From: Allobosea sp. CS1GBMeth4
GTDB taxonomy: Bacteria; Pseudomonadota; Alphaproteobacteria; Rhizobiales; Beijerinckiaceae
Length of the DNA stretch: 64,000 bases
Assembly (NCBI RefSeq): GCF_900185715.1
Contig: NZ_FYAS01000015.1
Location: 35,282-99,281, forward strand
Reading direction: 5' to 3'
Positions 53,746 through 62,832 of this stretch are shown one piece after another. The notes below the pieces were generated by a model. That model was not told the origin of the DNA, did no database searches, and was given only the letters and a program-made list of their open reading frames with translations. The position numbers and the translations under genes were made by a program. The stretch's first letter is position 1. Each line of letters begins with the position of its first letter.

Positions 53746-53790
53746 TCACCGTCATTTCGAACAAGCCGCGAAACGCCGGAATGACGGTGA
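53746..53790. repeat. Palindromic element after dnaE2
   Basis: TCACCGTCATT at 53746-53756 is the exact inverse of AATGACGGTGA at 53780-53790, with a 23-base loop. The ends resemble the CGTCATT/AATGACG ends of the dispersed repeats. It may end the imuA-imuB-dnaE2 transcript. Confidence 0.6.
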
Positions 53791-53881
53791 TTTATGAGGA
53801 GGAGGCTCTGATCTAAAAGGGCATGACAGCGATCATCGGCTGTTCGCAGCCAGAGTGCCGGTCTTTTGCAGGAGACAGCCC

Positions 53882-54295
53882 ATGGACATCATCCGCGCCG
53901 GAACCCGCCCGTCCACGAAAGGCCCGGGCGATTGGTTCAGCGGCATCGTCCGCATCGATCCGCTGTTCAATCCGCATGCGCCCGAACGCGTGCAGGGCGC
54001 GAGCGTCACCTTCGAGCCGGGCGCCCGTACCGCCTGGCATACGCACCCGCTCGGCCAGACCCTGATCGTCACCGCGGGCTTCGGCCGCGTGCAGCGCTGG
54101 GGCGGGCCGGTCGAGGAGATCAGGCCCGGCGACGTCGTCTGGTTCCCGCCGGGCGAGAAGCACTGGCACGGCGCCGGGCCGGAGACGGCGATGACCCATA
54201 TCGCCGTGCAGGAGGCCAGGGACGGCAAGGTCGTCGACTGGCTGGAGAAGGTCACCGACGCCGAATACGAAGGCCGCGGGCCGGCAGTGATGTGA
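53882..54295 (+). CDS. Cupin-domain protein
   Basis: 137 residues from the ATG at 53882 (AGGAGAC upstream). The cupin motifs are [21 protein letters not shown] (His-x-His, about 55-75) and [19 protein letters not shown] (about 83-101). Related to the single-domain cupins found with carboxymuconolactone-type or hydroxynitrile-lyase-like proteins; metal-dependent, reaction unknown. Monocistronic, convergent with minE. Confidence 0.87.
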   Translation: MDIIRAGTRPSTKGPGDWFSGIVRIDPLFNPHAPERVQGASVTFEPGARTAWHTHPLGQTLIVTAGFGRVQRWGGPVEEIRPGDVVWFPPGEKHWHGAGPETAMTHIAVQEARDGKVVDWLEKVTDAEYEGRGPAVM

Positions 54296-54318
54296 GGCCC
54301 GCAGCCTCTGGACCGTCG

Positions 54319-54338
54319 AAGGCGGCTCAGGCCGCCTT
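54319..54338. terminator. Hairpin at the end of minE
   Basis: AAGGCGGC pairs with GCCGCCTT around TCAG and includes the minE stop codon. Only TTCTT follows on the plus strand, so termination is uncertain; it could act for either convergent gene. Confidence 0.4.
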
Positions 54339-54590
54339 CTTGCCCGCATCGAGCGGGATCTCGATGTCGACGGCGAGGGTCGAGACCTGGGCGCCCCGCT
54401 CCATCCTGACGTTGACCTTCTCGCTGTCGAGCTGCACGTGATTGGCGATCACGCGCAGGATCTCGTCGCGCAGCTTGGTCACGAGGTCGGAGCCATTGGC
54501 CGACAGGCGCTCATGGGCGAGCAGGACCTGAAGCCGCTCGCGTGCGGCCGGGGCCGACTGGGAGCGGAAGAAGAAACGACGCAGGTTCAT
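54327..54590 (-). CDS. minE: Cell division topological specificity factor MinE
   Basis: 87 residues. N-terminal amphipathic helix and MinD-contact segment (MNLRRFFFRSQSAPAARERLQVLLAHER) and C-terminal dimerisation domain (LRDEILRVIANHVQLDSEKVNV, VSTLAVDIEIP). MinE stimulates MinD ATPase and sets the pole-to-pole pattern. Overlaps the end of minD by ATGA. Confidence 0.95.
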   Translation of the reverse strand: MNLRRFFFRSQSAPAARERLQVLLAHERLSANGSDLVTKLRDEILRVIANHVQLDSEKVNVRMERGAQVSTLAVDIEIPLDAGKKAA

Positions 54591-55402
54591 GCCGCTTTCC
54601 TTCCGAAGATCTTGCCGAAGAAGCCGCGCTTCTCGCCGGGGATGGTGACGGGAAGGTTCTCGCCCCTCAGCCGGCGCACCGCGTCGAAATAGGCGAGCGC
54701 CGGCGCGCTGCGCTCGTCCGCCAGGGTGACGGGCGAGCCGATATTGGAGGCGCGCAGGACGTCCATGCTCTCGGGAATGATGCCGAGCAGCGGGATCGAC
54801 AGGATCTCGAGGACATCGTCCACCTTCAGCATGTCGCCGCGCTCGGCCCGGGCGGGATCGTAGCGGGTGAGGAGCAGGTGCTTCTCGATGCGCTCGCCGT
54901 TCTCCGCCTTCAGCGTCTTCGAATCGAGCAGGCCGATGATCCGGTCGGAATCGCGCACCGAGGACACTTCGGGGTTGGTCACCACGATCGCGACGTCGGC
55001 ATGGCGCATGGCGAGGGTGGCGCCGCGCTCGATGCCGGCCGGGCTGTCGCAGATCACCCAGTCGAAATGGGTTTTCAGTGCGCCGATCACCTTCTCGACG
55101 CCCTCGGCCGTCAGGTTGTCCTTGTCGCGCGTCTGCGAGGCCGGCAGCAGATAGAGCGATTCCAGGCGTTTGTCGCGGATCAGCGCCTGCGTCAGCTTGG
55201 CCTCGCCCTGAATGACGTTGACGAGGTCGTAGACCACCCGCCGCTCGGCCCCCATCACCAGATCGAGATTGCGCAGGCCGACATCGAAGTCGACGACCAC
55301 GACCTTGTCGCCGTTCTGCGCCAGAGCAGCGCCGAGCGCGGCGGAGGAGGTCGTCTTGCCGACGCCGCCCTTGCCCGATGTGACCACGATGACCTTGCCC
55401 AT
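54587..55402 (-). CDS. minD: Septum site-determining protein MinD
   Basis: 271 residues. Deviant Walker A SGKGGVGKTTSSAALG (about 10-18), VVVDFDVGLRNLDLVMG, DWVICDSPAGIERGA and a C-terminal amphipathic membrane helix GFFGKIFGRKAA. MinD-ATP recruits MinC to the membrane. Starts 94 bases after the minC stop, so unlike minE it is not overlapped with minC. Confidence 0.95.
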   Translation of the reverse strand: MGKVIVVTSGKGGVGKTTSSAALGAALAQNGDKVVVVDFDVGLRNLDLVMGAERRVVYDLVNVIQGEAKLTQALIRDKRLESLYLLPASQTRDKDNLTAEGVEKVIGALKTHFDWVICDSPAGIERGATLAMRHADVAIVVTNPEVSSVRDSDRIIGLLDSKTLKAENGERIEKHLLLTRYDPARAERGDMLKVDDVLEILSIPLLGIIPESMDVLRASNIGSPVTLADERSAPALAYFDAVRRLRGENLPVTIPGEKRGFFGKIFGRKAA

Positions 55403-55496
55403 TGACCTCTCCTAGTTCCTGTGGACGCGCGTCTCGACGTTTTGAGTTGGCGCGAATTCCTGTCGCTCGGCCGATTCCGGTCGATCGGAGCGGGCT

Positions 55497-56237
55497 CTAG
55501 CCGAGCGACCCGGCCGCGAAGGTTTCGCCTTCGAGCCAGAACTGCGCGGGCTTGCCGCGCAGGCCGGGCTCCAGATCCTCGGCCGTCCGGTAGAAGCCGT
55601 CGATCGCGACCAGCTCCGCCTCGAGCTTGCGGCAGAAGATGCGCGCCGCGCCGTTGCCGAGCGTTCCCGCCATCGCCCGCCCGCGCAGCGTGCCGTAGAT
55701 ATGGATCGAGCCGCCGGCGATGACTTCGGCGCCGGAGGCGACCGAGCCGATGATGGTCACGTCGCCTTCGGCGAAGAAAGACTGTCCCGAGCGCACCGGC
55801 TGGGTGATGACCAGCGAGGCCGGCGCGGCCTTGGCAGGCGGCGGCGCGGTGGGTTGGGCGGCCACGCTCTCGGCGGCAGGCGCTTCCCTGACCGGTGCGG
55901 CCGCCGGCTCCTCGATGTCCCCGGTCGCCTTTCCGCCCGACATGGCCGGCGGCAGGTCGGCTCCGAGCAGCGAGGGGCGTGCACCCTCGATCCCCATGAT
56001 CCGGACATTGCGTGCCCCGAGCTTTCCGACGAGATCGCGCAGCTGCGTGCGGTCGATCTCCAGCCCCTCGACGTCGAGCACCACCGGCCGTCGCAGGAAG
56101 AAGCCGGCGGAGCGGCTGGCGAGATCGTCGAGCCGCACCAGCCAATCCTCGAAAGGCAGCTCGGGCGTCAGCGTCAGCGCGAGATAGGATCGCCCCTTGA
56201 GGCGGATCGGCCGGGGTTGGGTTAACACGGCGGTCAT
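55497..56237 (-). CDS. minC: Septum site-determining protein MinC
   Basis: 246 residues. N-terminal domain ([27 protein letters not shown]) and C-terminal triangular beta-helix ([42 protein letters not shown]) are joined by an Ala/Pro linker of about 60 residues. MinC inhibits FtsZ polymerisation away from midcell. First of the Min genes; upstream there is an imperfect CtrA-like site. Confidence 0.93.
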   Translation of the reverse strand: MTAVLTQPRPIRLKGRSYLALTLTPELPFEDWLVRLDDLASRSAGFFLRRPVVLDVEGLEIDRTQLRDLVGKLGARNVRIMGIEGARPSLLGADLPPAMSGGKATGDIEEPAAAPVREAPAAESVAAQPTAPPPAKAAPASLVITQPVRSGQSFFAEGDVTIIGSVASGAEVIAGGSIHIYGTLRGRAMAGTLGNGAARIFCRKLEAELVAIDGFYRTAEDLEPGLRGKPAQFWLEGETFAAGSLG

Positions 56238-56541
56238 CTTGGTAAATTTTCGGTTCCTCAGATGTAGGAATCGAATGGTTAACGAGCGGTAAATCGCGAG
56301 GGCGCGTCACGGCGAAAAGATCCGGCCCCCGCTTGCGCGGTTACGGCAAAGTTCAGTGATTCCAAGGTGATATGAAATTAACGCGCCGGTCTTCCGCCGC
56401 TCGAGCATCAAGATCGCGCGAAGCGGCTGCGCCGGCCGGGCCGGGAATCAGGCCGCGGCCGGCCCATGCGCCGCAGCGTCGAGGCCGCCGAAGCCGGCGT
56501 CGGAGGGCCTGCTCTCTCCGGCCGATCCAGGCTCGCGCGGA
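56238..56541. other. 304-base stretch upstream of minC without a gene
   Basis: No frame looks coding. At 56279-56293 TTAACGAGCGGTAAA is one base off the CtrA consensus, about 42 bases from the minC start, so cell-cycle control of the Min genes is possible but weakly supported. A small AT-richer stretch (56239-56300) probably holds the minC promoter. Confidence 0.5.
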
Positions 56542-57462
56542 TCAGGGTTGCGACAACTCGGCCGCGACCAGCGATCCGATCGCGGGCAGGAAGCCGTCAT
56601 CCTCCGCGATGGCTTCGCCCTGCGTGAAGACGGTGAGCAGGAACTCCTGCCCTTGCGGCAGGATGGCACGGAGCGTGTCGTGCCGGCGGAACGAGGCGCG
56701 GTCGTCTCCGAGCCAGCGCGTCCGGCCCGCCTTCGACCAGATCTGCGTGCCCTTGGGCAGCGCCTCGCCGAGATAGCCGAGCAGCTGGTAGGCGCCGCGA
56801 CCGCGGTCCGGAGAATCTGCGTGGCGGGCGAGGTGGTCGCGGGTGATGGCGCGGCGCGCCGGCGGCAGCAGGGTCGATTCGCTGAAGATCTCGTGCATCA
56901 GACGCGCCATGGCTGTCGGCGTCAGGCAGTTGTGTCCGCCGGGCGAGAGATCGAGCGCGATCTTCTCCCTGCCATAGCGCAGATCGTCCATCAGCTTCTG
57001 ATTGAGGTTGATCCCGGCGAGCTCCGGCCAGCCCAGCCCGGCGAAGATCCGATTGATGCCCTCGCGGCGCTCGCGCCAGGCGGCCATCTCGGCATCGCCC
57101 AGCAACGTATCGCCCGTCGTGCCCGTCAGAAGATCGATGATGTAGTTGGTCGCCGAGTTGGACGACCACAGGATCATGTCGCGCATCGCGCGGTCGAGCT
57201 CGCCATGAGCGGTCAACCGGCCCTCCTCCAGCCCAAGCTGGGCCGCGACGAGGTGAAACACCTTCACGAGCGAGCAGGGATAGGCGCGCCAGTTCGCCCG
57301 CAGGGAAGCGCCGCGCGGGCCGGCGCCATCCCGTCCGGGCTGAAGCAGGACATAGGCGAATTGCTCGAAAGGGACGCCCCGCGCCGCGTAGATCGGGCGG
57401 GCATGGCCCTCGATCAGCGCGCCGATCCGCTGCAGTTCGGCATCGTCGGTAAAGAAGCTCAT
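56542..57462 (-). CDS. Serine hydrolase (class A beta-lactamase/penicillin-binding fold), cytosolic
   Basis: 306 residues from the ATG at 57462. The active-site motifs are YPCSLVKVFHL (Ser-x-x-Lys, about 63-66), SSNSATN (Ser-x-Asn-like, about 97-103) and SKAGRTRW (Lys-Thr-Gly-like, about 245-250). No signal peptide is present, unlike secreted beta-lactamases, so a cytosolic peptidase or amidase acting on an imported peptide is more likely. It is the last gene of a leftward operon behind a dipeptide-type ABC transporter. Confidence 0.8.
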   Translation of the reverse strand: MSFFTDDAELQRIGALIEGHARPIYAARGVPFEQFAYVLLQPGRDGAGPRGASLRANWRAYPCSLVKVFHLVAAQLGLEEGRLTAHGELDRAMRDMILWSSNSATNYIIDLLTGTTGDTLLGDAEMAAWRERREGINRIFAGLGWPELAGINLNQKLMDDLRYGREKIALDLSPGGHNCLTPTAMARLMHEIFSESTLLPPARRAITRDHLARHADSPDRGRGAYQLLGYLGEALPKGTQIWSKAGRTRWLGDDRASFRRHDTLRAILPQGQEFLLTVFTQGEAIAEDDGFLPAIGSLVAAELSQP

Positions 57463-57497
57463 GAGCGTCTCGCGATAGGGCGGGTCGAGGGAGCGCG

Positions 57498-58310
57498 TCA
57501 GCCCTTGGGGCGCAGCGCGGTGTCCAGTCCTTCGCCGATCAGGGCGAAGGTCACGCCGGTGTAGATGATCGCCAGGCCCGGAGCGGTCGCGATCCACCAG
57601 GCGTCGAACATGAACTGGCGGCCGTCGGCGATCATCAGCCCCCATTCCGGCGTCGGCGGCTGGATGCCGAGACCGAGGAAGGACAGCGAAGTCACGGCCA
57701 GGATCGTCAGCACGACGTCGGCCATGGCGAAGACGATCGCCGGCGTCACCGCATTCGGCAGGATGTGCGCCACGACGATGCGGCGGTCCGTCGAGCCGAA
57801 GCTGCGCGCCGCCTGCACATATTCGAGCTCGCGCAGCACGAGCACCTCGCCGCGGGTGATCCGGGCGAAGGAAATCCAGTTCACCAGCAGGAAGGCGAGG
57901 TAGAGATTGGCCTCGCCCGGTCCGAGCACGCCGACGATGGCGATCACCAGCACATGGAAGGGGAAGGCCCAGAAGATGTCGGTGATGCGCATGAGCACGG
58001 TATCGACCCGCCCGCCGACGAAGCCCGCGAGCGCGCCGATGGCGATGCCCAGAAGCGCCGGCGCGATGACGCAGACGAGCGCGACGCGCAGATCGACCAG
58101 GCCTCCGGCCATCACCCGCGAGGCGACGTCGCGGCCGAGATCGTCGGTGCCGAACCAGTGCCGGGCGGAGGGCGGCTGCAGCGTGTTGCCGTAGTCGACC
58201 GCGAAGGGGTCGTGCGGAGTCCAGACCTGCCCGAGCCCGACCAGCAGGGCGAGCAGCAGCAGCATGGCGAGGCCGACGAGGAGCGTCGGATCGAGGCGGC
58301 GCCTGCTCAT
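57498..58310 (-). CDS. ABC transporter permease, DppC-like
   Basis: 270 residues from the ATG at 58310. Hydrophobic N-terminal anchor (LLVGLAMLLLLALLVGLG), the PSARHWFGTDDLGRDVASRV signature of DppC/OppC, and EYVQAARSFGSTDRRIVVAHILPN (EAA loop) with about five more membrane spans. Forms the second permease with the gene at 58315. 35 bases before the serine hydrolase. Confidence 0.9.
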   Translation of the reverse strand: MSRRRLDPTLLVGLAMLLLLALLVGLGQVWTPHDPFAVDYGNTLQPPSARHWFGTDDLGRDVASRVMAGGLVDLRVALVCVIAPALLGIAIGALAGFVGGRVDTVLMRITDIFWAFPFHVLVIAIVGVLGPGEANLYLAFLLVNWISFARITRGEVLVLRELEYVQAARSFGSTDRRIVVAHILPNAVTPAIVFAMADVVLTILAVTSLSFLGLGIQPPTPEWGLMIADGRQFMFDAWWIATAPGLAIIYTGVTFALIGEGLDTALRPKG

Positions 58311-58314
58311 CGCG

Positions 58315-59250
58315 TCAGTCCAGCCGGATGCGCGGATCGGCCAGCGCATAGGCGATGTCCGTCGCGAGATTGATGAGGACCACCAGCACGGCGAACACGA
58401 TCGTCAGCCCCTGGATCATCGGATAGTCGCGGGCGAAGATCGACTCCACGAAGAGCGAGCCGAGCCCGGGAAGGGCGAAGACGGTCTCGATCACCACCGT
58501 GCCGCCGATCACCCAGCTCGTATGGGCGCCGAGCACCGAGATCGAGCTGATCAGCGCATTCGGCAGCACATGGACGCGCATGGTGCGGGCGGTGGCGTTG
58601 CCCTTGGCGCGGGCCGTGGTGACATAGTCCGAGCCCAGCACGTTGAGCACGCCGCTGCGCAGGCTGCGGATCGTCAGGGAGGCCGTCGCCAGCGCGATGA
58701 CGAAGGCGGGCAGCGTCAGGTGATGCAGCCGCGAGAGCAGGCCGTCGCCGTAGCCGGAGGTCGGAAACAGCGGCACCCAGATCGCCAGGGCGACGACGAG
58801 CACCAGGCCGAGCCAGAAGGACGGGATCGCGAGCAGCACCGTGAACAGCAGCTTGATGAGGATATCCGGCGCCCGATCGCGCCGGATCGCCGACCACAGC
58901 GCCAGCGGGACGGTCAGCACCACGGCGATCACGGTCGAGTAGGCGACGAGCCACAGCGTCGCCGGCAGCCGTTCGAGCACCAGCGAGATCACCGGCTGGC
59001 CATAGACGACCGAGCGGCCGAGGCTGCCGGAGAGGAGGTCGCCGAGGAAGAGCAGGTATTGCCGCCACAGCGGCAAGTCGAGCCCGAGCCGCTGCTTCAT
59101 CGCGGCGATCTCCTCCGGCCCGCCGCGCGCGCCGAGCAGCAGCGTTGCCGGGTCGCCCGGCAGCGCACGCAGCAGGAAGAAGCAGGCCAGCGTGATGCCG
59201 AACAGCACGGGGACGAGCTGGACGAGCCGCTTGAGGATGTAGGTCAGCAT
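58315..59250 (-). CDS. ABC transporter permease, DppB-like
   Basis: 311 residues. LTYILKRLVQLVPVLFGITLACFFLLRALPGDPA is the classic DppB/OppB start, with YVTTARAKGNATARTMRVHVLPNALI as the coupling EAA loop. About six spans. Four-base spacing to the DppC-like permease. No ATPase gene lies near. Confidence 0.9.
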   Translation of the reverse strand: MLTYILKRLVQLVPVLFGITLACFFLLRALPGDPATLLLGARGGPEEIAAMKQRLGLDLPLWRQYLLFLGDLLSGSLGRSVVYGQPVISLVLERLPATLWLVAYSTVIAVVLTVPLALWSAIRRDRAPDILIKLLFTVLLAIPSFWLGLVLVVALAIWVPLFPTSGYGDGLLSRLHHLTLPAFVIALATASLTIRSLRSGVLNVLGSDYVTTARAKGNATARTMRVHVLPNALISSISVLGAHTSWVIGGTVVIETVFALPGLGSLFVESIFARDYPMIQGLTIVFAVLVVLINLATDIAYALADPRIRLD

Positions 59251-59280
59251 GGCGGCAGGGCGGCCGTGGCCGCCCCTTCC

Positions 59281-60807
59281 TCATTTCAGCTTGACGTCTT
59301 CGAGGCGGAAATTGCCGGTCGGCAGAACCTCGAACCCGCCGACATTGCCGCGATGCGCGTAAGAGGTGCCGGGATAGAACAGGAAGATCGAGGGCGCGCC
59401 GTCATGGGCGAGCTTGACCATCTCCCTGAACATCGCCCCGCGCTCCGGCCCGTCCCTCGTCGCGCGCTCCTTCAGATAGAGCTCGTTGACGCGCTCGTTC
59501 TTCCATTCGGTGTGGTAGGCGTTGGCGCGCTCGGGGTTGACGATCAGGAAGCCGGCCATCTGATCGGGGTCGATCGTATCGCTCGACGCATAGGAGACCG
59601 CCATCTCGTAGTCGCCGGCCTTGGTCGTCGACCAGTGGGTGCCGCCTTCGACGAGGCGGATCTCGGCGGTGACGCCGATCTGCGCCAGCGCGCTTTGCAG
59701 CGCCTGGGCGAGCTGGCGGTGCAAAGGCCGGCCGGAGTGCACGAGGAGCGAGGTCTTGAAGCCCTCGGCATAGCCGGCCTCCTTGAGCAGCGCCTTGGCC
59801 TTGGCGACGTCATGCGGATAGGCCTTCAGCTCCGGGTCGGCATAGGCCATCGGCGGCATCGGCGAGTTCGCCACCTTGCCGGCCCCGTAGAGCAGCGCCT
59901 TGACCAGCCCCTCCTTGTCGACGGCGTAGTTCAGCGCCTGGCGGACGCGGACATCGTCGAAGGGCTTCTTCTTCGTGTTCAGCAGCACGAAATCGCTCCG
60001 CAGCACATTGGCGACGGCGGTCTTGACGGTGCCGGCGCGACCGAGGCTCTGCATCTGGTTCAGCGGGATTTCGAGCGCGGCGTCGATCTCGCCGGCCTGC
60101 AGCTTCAGCACGCGGCTGTTGCCTTCGGGCAGAACGAGGATCTCGGCGCCGTCGAGGCTCGGCTTGCCCGCCTGCCAGTAATGCGCGTTCTTCTTCAGCG
60201 AGAGCGCTTGACCCTTGTTCCAGGCCGCCACCGTGAACGGACCGGAGCCGATAGGCTTCTCGAAGAATTTCTCGGGCGCGGCCTCGAACGCCTTCTGCGG
60301 CAGGATCGCCGAGGAGAACAGGGCGAGATTGTTGAGCAGCGGCGTGAACACGCTCTTGAGCTTGAGCACGACGGTGCGCTCGTCCGGCATCTCGATCGCA
60401 TCGATTCCGGCGAAGAAGCGCTTCCAGCTCGACGCGTCGCTGCCGGCGCGCTTCAGCGAGAAGGCGACGTCGGCGGCGGTGACCGGCGTCCCGTCCGAGA
60501 ACTTCGCTGCTCTCAGCTTGAAGGTGTAGGTCAGGCCGTCATCGCTCACCGTCCAGCTCTCGGCGAGGCCGGGCTCCAGCCTGGTGGCGTCCGTGCTCGG
60601 ACGCAGCAGGGTGTCGTAGATCAGCAGCTGCGCATGGATAGAGGGGTTGTCGCTGGTCGCGATCGGATCGAGCGAGACGAGGTCCTGCGTCTGCGCCAGC
60701 TTCAGAACCCCCTGCGCGACGGCGGCAGTCGGAGCGGCGGTCAGAGCCGGGCCGACGATGGAAAGCGCAAGCGCGGCGGCCGATACCATGGAGCGGAATG
60801 TGGTCAT
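59281..60807 (-). CDS. ABC transporter substrate-binding protein, DppA/SBP_bac_5 family
   Basis: 508 residues from the ATG at 60807 (AGGGGA upstream). Signal peptide TTFRSMVSAAALALSIVGPAL ending at AVAQ. Peptide-binding fold: LKLAQTQDLVSLDPIATSDN, LAESWTVSDDGLTYTFKLR, TAADVAFSLKRAGSD, VRQALNYAVDKEGLV. First gene of the leftward operon SBP-permease-permease-serine hydrolase; divergent from a LysR gene. Peptide, nickel or other ligand cannot be decided. Confidence 0.9.
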   Translation of the reverse strand: MTTFRSMVSAAALALSIVGPALTAAPTAAVAQGVLKLAQTQDLVSLDPIATSDNPSIHAQLLIYDTLLRPSTDATRLEPGLAESWTVSDDGLTYTFKLRAAKFSDGTPVTAADVAFSLKRAGSDASSWKRFFAGIDAIEMPDERTVVLKLKSVFTPLLNNLALFSSAILPQKAFEAAPEKFFEKPIGSGPFTVAAWNKGQALSLKKNAHYWQAGKPSLDGAEILVLPEGNSRVLKLQAGEIDAALEIPLNQMQSLGRAGTVKTAVANVLRSDFVLLNTKKKPFDDVRVRQALNYAVDKEGLVKALLYGAGKVANSPMPPMAYADPELKAYPHDVAKAKALLKEAGYAEGFKTSLLVHSGRPLHRQLAQALQSALAQIGVTAEIRLVEGGTHWSTTKAGDYEMAVSYASSDTIDPDQMAGFLIVNPERANAYHTEWKNERVNELYLKERATRDGPERGAMFREMVKLAHDGAPSIFLFYPGTSYAHRGNVGGFEVLPTGNFRLEDVKLK

Positions 60808-60927
60808 CGAGATCCCCTGATCTTGGCCGCTCTGCCTCGGCGGCGGCGGCTTGCAACCTTCCACGGCCGCTCCTAGTCTCGCAAATGAAACATTCGGCAA
60901 GATCATCAACCAAATGGAATAGTCTGG

Positions 60928-61803
60928 GTGAGGCTCGGCGCGCTGCAGGTGATCCATGCCTTCGTGCGGCTCGGCGGCACCGGCGAAGCGGCCCAGGGGC
61001 TGGGCGTCAGCCAGTCCGCCGTGATCAAATCCCTGCGCCTGGCCGAGCAGGAGCTCGATCTCAGCCTCGTCGCCATCGTGCAGGGCCGGCTGACGCCGAC
61101 GCCCGAGGCCCTGGAACTGACCCGCCTCGCGCGGCCGGCCTTCGATGTCCTGCGCCGTGCTCACCACGAGGCCGACATGATCCGCGTCGGCATGGCCGAC
61201 CGGCTGCGGATCGCGACCGTGCCGGGGCTGGCGCACAGCATTCTGCCGCCCGCCATCGCCGGCGCGCGCCACGCCCTGGCCGATCGCGCTGCCGTCGAGG
61301 TGATGTTCGATCATGTCCGCGCTCATCTGAGCGCCAACGAGGTCGACCTCGCGATCTCCTACGGCCCGATGGCGACCGAGGGGCTGCGGGACGTCGCTCT
61401 CCGCTGCAGCCCGCTCGTCTGCGTCCTCGCCGAAGGCCACCCGCTCGCTTTGCGCGACAGCCTGACCTGCGATGATCTCGCAGGTCAGCGCCTGGTCAGC
61501 TACGGGCCCGACGGCTTCAGCCTGGCCGACAGCTTTCAGGATGCGCTCGGCCGGATCGGCCTGTCCGGCCGGGTCGCGATCACCGTCCGCCATACCGATA
61601 CGGCCTGCCACCTGGCGCGCGAGGGCGTCGGCATTGCCGTCGTCGACGGCTTCGTCATCAGCAGCGACCTGACGCGCGGGCTGGCAGTCCGCGCGCTCGC
61701 CGGCAGTCCGCTCGTCACCGCCTTTGCGCATCACCGTGACGGGCCGCCGCTCGACCAGGCCGCGCGCGTCCTGCTGGAGCATCTCGCGGGCGAGGGCGCA
61801 TGA
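60928..61803 (+). CDS. LysR-family transcriptional regulator, copy 1
   Basis: 291 residues, GTG start. Helix-turn-helix GTGEAAQGLGVSQSAVIKSLRLAEQEL (about 15-42) and periplasmic-binding-like effector domain (DRLRIATVPGLAHSILPPAIAG, LVCVLAEGHPLALRDSLT). Divergent from the dipeptide-type ABC operon with 120 bases between, the usual LysR layout; the next LysR follows with an ATGA overlap. Confidence 0.88.
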   Translation: MRLGALQVIHAFVRLGGTGEAAQGLGVSQSAVIKSLRLAEQELDLSLVAIVQGRLTPTPEALELTRLARPAFDVLRRAHHEADMIRVGMADRLRIATVPGLAHSILPPAIAGARHALADRAAVEVMFDHVRAHLSANEVDLAISYGPMATEGLRDVALRCSPLVCVLAEGHPLALRDSLTCDDLAGQRLVSYGPDGFSLADSFQDALGRIGLSGRVAITVRHTDTACHLAREGVGIAVVDGFVISSDLTRGLAVRALAGSPLVTAFAHHRDGPPLDQAARVLLEHLAGEGA

Positions 61804-62687
61804 AGGCGTTGACGCCATCTCATGCGACCGTGCTCCGCGCGGTCGATCGCTGCGGCACCACCGTCGAGGCCGCTCGCCGGTTGCATCTGACCCAATCGGC
61901 GGTCAGCAAGATCATCGCCCGCAGCGAGGCGGTCCTCGGCGTCCCGGTGTTCGAACGCAGCGCGGGGCGCCTCGTCCTGCTCCCGCAAGCCCGCGCCCTG
62001 ATGCGGGCGCTCGGGGACGTCGAGGACGAATGGGCCACGCTGCGCCGAGCCGTCGTCGACCTGCGATCGGGGCGGGCCCTGCCCCTGCGGATCGCGTCGA
62101 CCCCCAGCATCGGCCAGGGGCTGATCGCGCAGGCGATCCGGCGGCTCGTGGCGGACTATCCGCAGGCGCGGATCGAGCTGATCATGGGCGATGCGCCGAC
62201 GGAGCTGTCGAAGGGCGCGGCCGATCTCGGCGTGATGTTTTCGCCGCGCGTCACCGACGATATCGCTCTGACGCCGCTCGCCCGGGCCGCGATCATCGCC
62301 CTCGTCCGCCGGGACGATCCCCTCGCGCGCCGCGGTTCGGTCAGTCTGCCCGAGCTTCGGGGCAGGCGGCTGATCTGCTTCGACCGCGAGAAGTCGCCGC
62401 TGGGCTGGCTCATCGCGCGCGCCTATGAGCGCGCCGGCCTCGACTACGCCCCCTTCATGACGGTGCCCTACAGCATTTCGGCGGCCCATCTCCTGGCGCG
62501 TCAGGGCGATGTCATCCTGATCGACAGCCTTCTGACCCAGGCTCAGCATTTCGAGGGACTGGCAAAGCTGGACGTGACGCCGGAACTGCCGACCACGATC
62601 TGCCTCATGACCGTCCGAAGCCGGCCATTGACCCGGCTGGCGGCGCGCTTCGTCGAAATACTCGTCGGAAGCCGGCAGCCGGGATAG
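61800..62687 (+). CDS. LysR-family transcriptional regulator, copy 2
   Basis: 295 residues. Helix-turn-helix TVEAARRLHLTQSAVSKIIARSEAVLGVPVF (about 17-47); effector domain LPLRIASTPSIGQGLIAQAIRRL, IIALVRRDDPLARRGSVSLPEL. The start overlaps the stop of the first LysR (ATGA), so the two are co-translated. Two LysR genes in tandem for one operon is unusual. Confidence 0.88.
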   Translation: MKALTPSHATVLRAVDRCGTTVEAARRLHLTQSAVSKIIARSEAVLGVPVFERSAGRLVLLPQARALMRALGDVEDEWATLRRAVVDLRSGRALPLRIASTPSIGQGLIAQAIRRLVADYPQARIELIMGDAPTELSKGAADLGVMFSPRVTDDIALTPLARAAIIALVRRDDPLARRGSVSLPELRGRRLICFDREKSPLGWLIARAYERAGLDYAPFMTVPYSISAAHLLARQGDVILIDSLLTQAQHFEGLAKLDVTPELPTTICLMTVRSRPLTRLAARFVEILVGSRQPG

Positions 62688-62832
62688 CGGACCTGCTCGT
62701 CGCCTGATCCGCATCGGTTATCGGCGCCGGCATGGCCGGATGCTTGCAGTTTTTGGACTTTGCGGCGTGAGGTCGGCGTGGCCTTGATGCGTTCGCCCGA
62801 CGACAGTTGATTGAGCCGACCAACAGCCCGCC

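Noticed and set aside
56279..56293. TTAACGAGCGGTAAA as a CtrA box for minC
   Set aside because: One base off the consensus in an AT-richer stretch; left as a possibility in the region note only.
60808..60927. T-N11-A LysR box between the SBP and the first LysR
   Set aside because: Several loose matches occur in this gap but none with clear dyad symmetry; not reliable enough to list.
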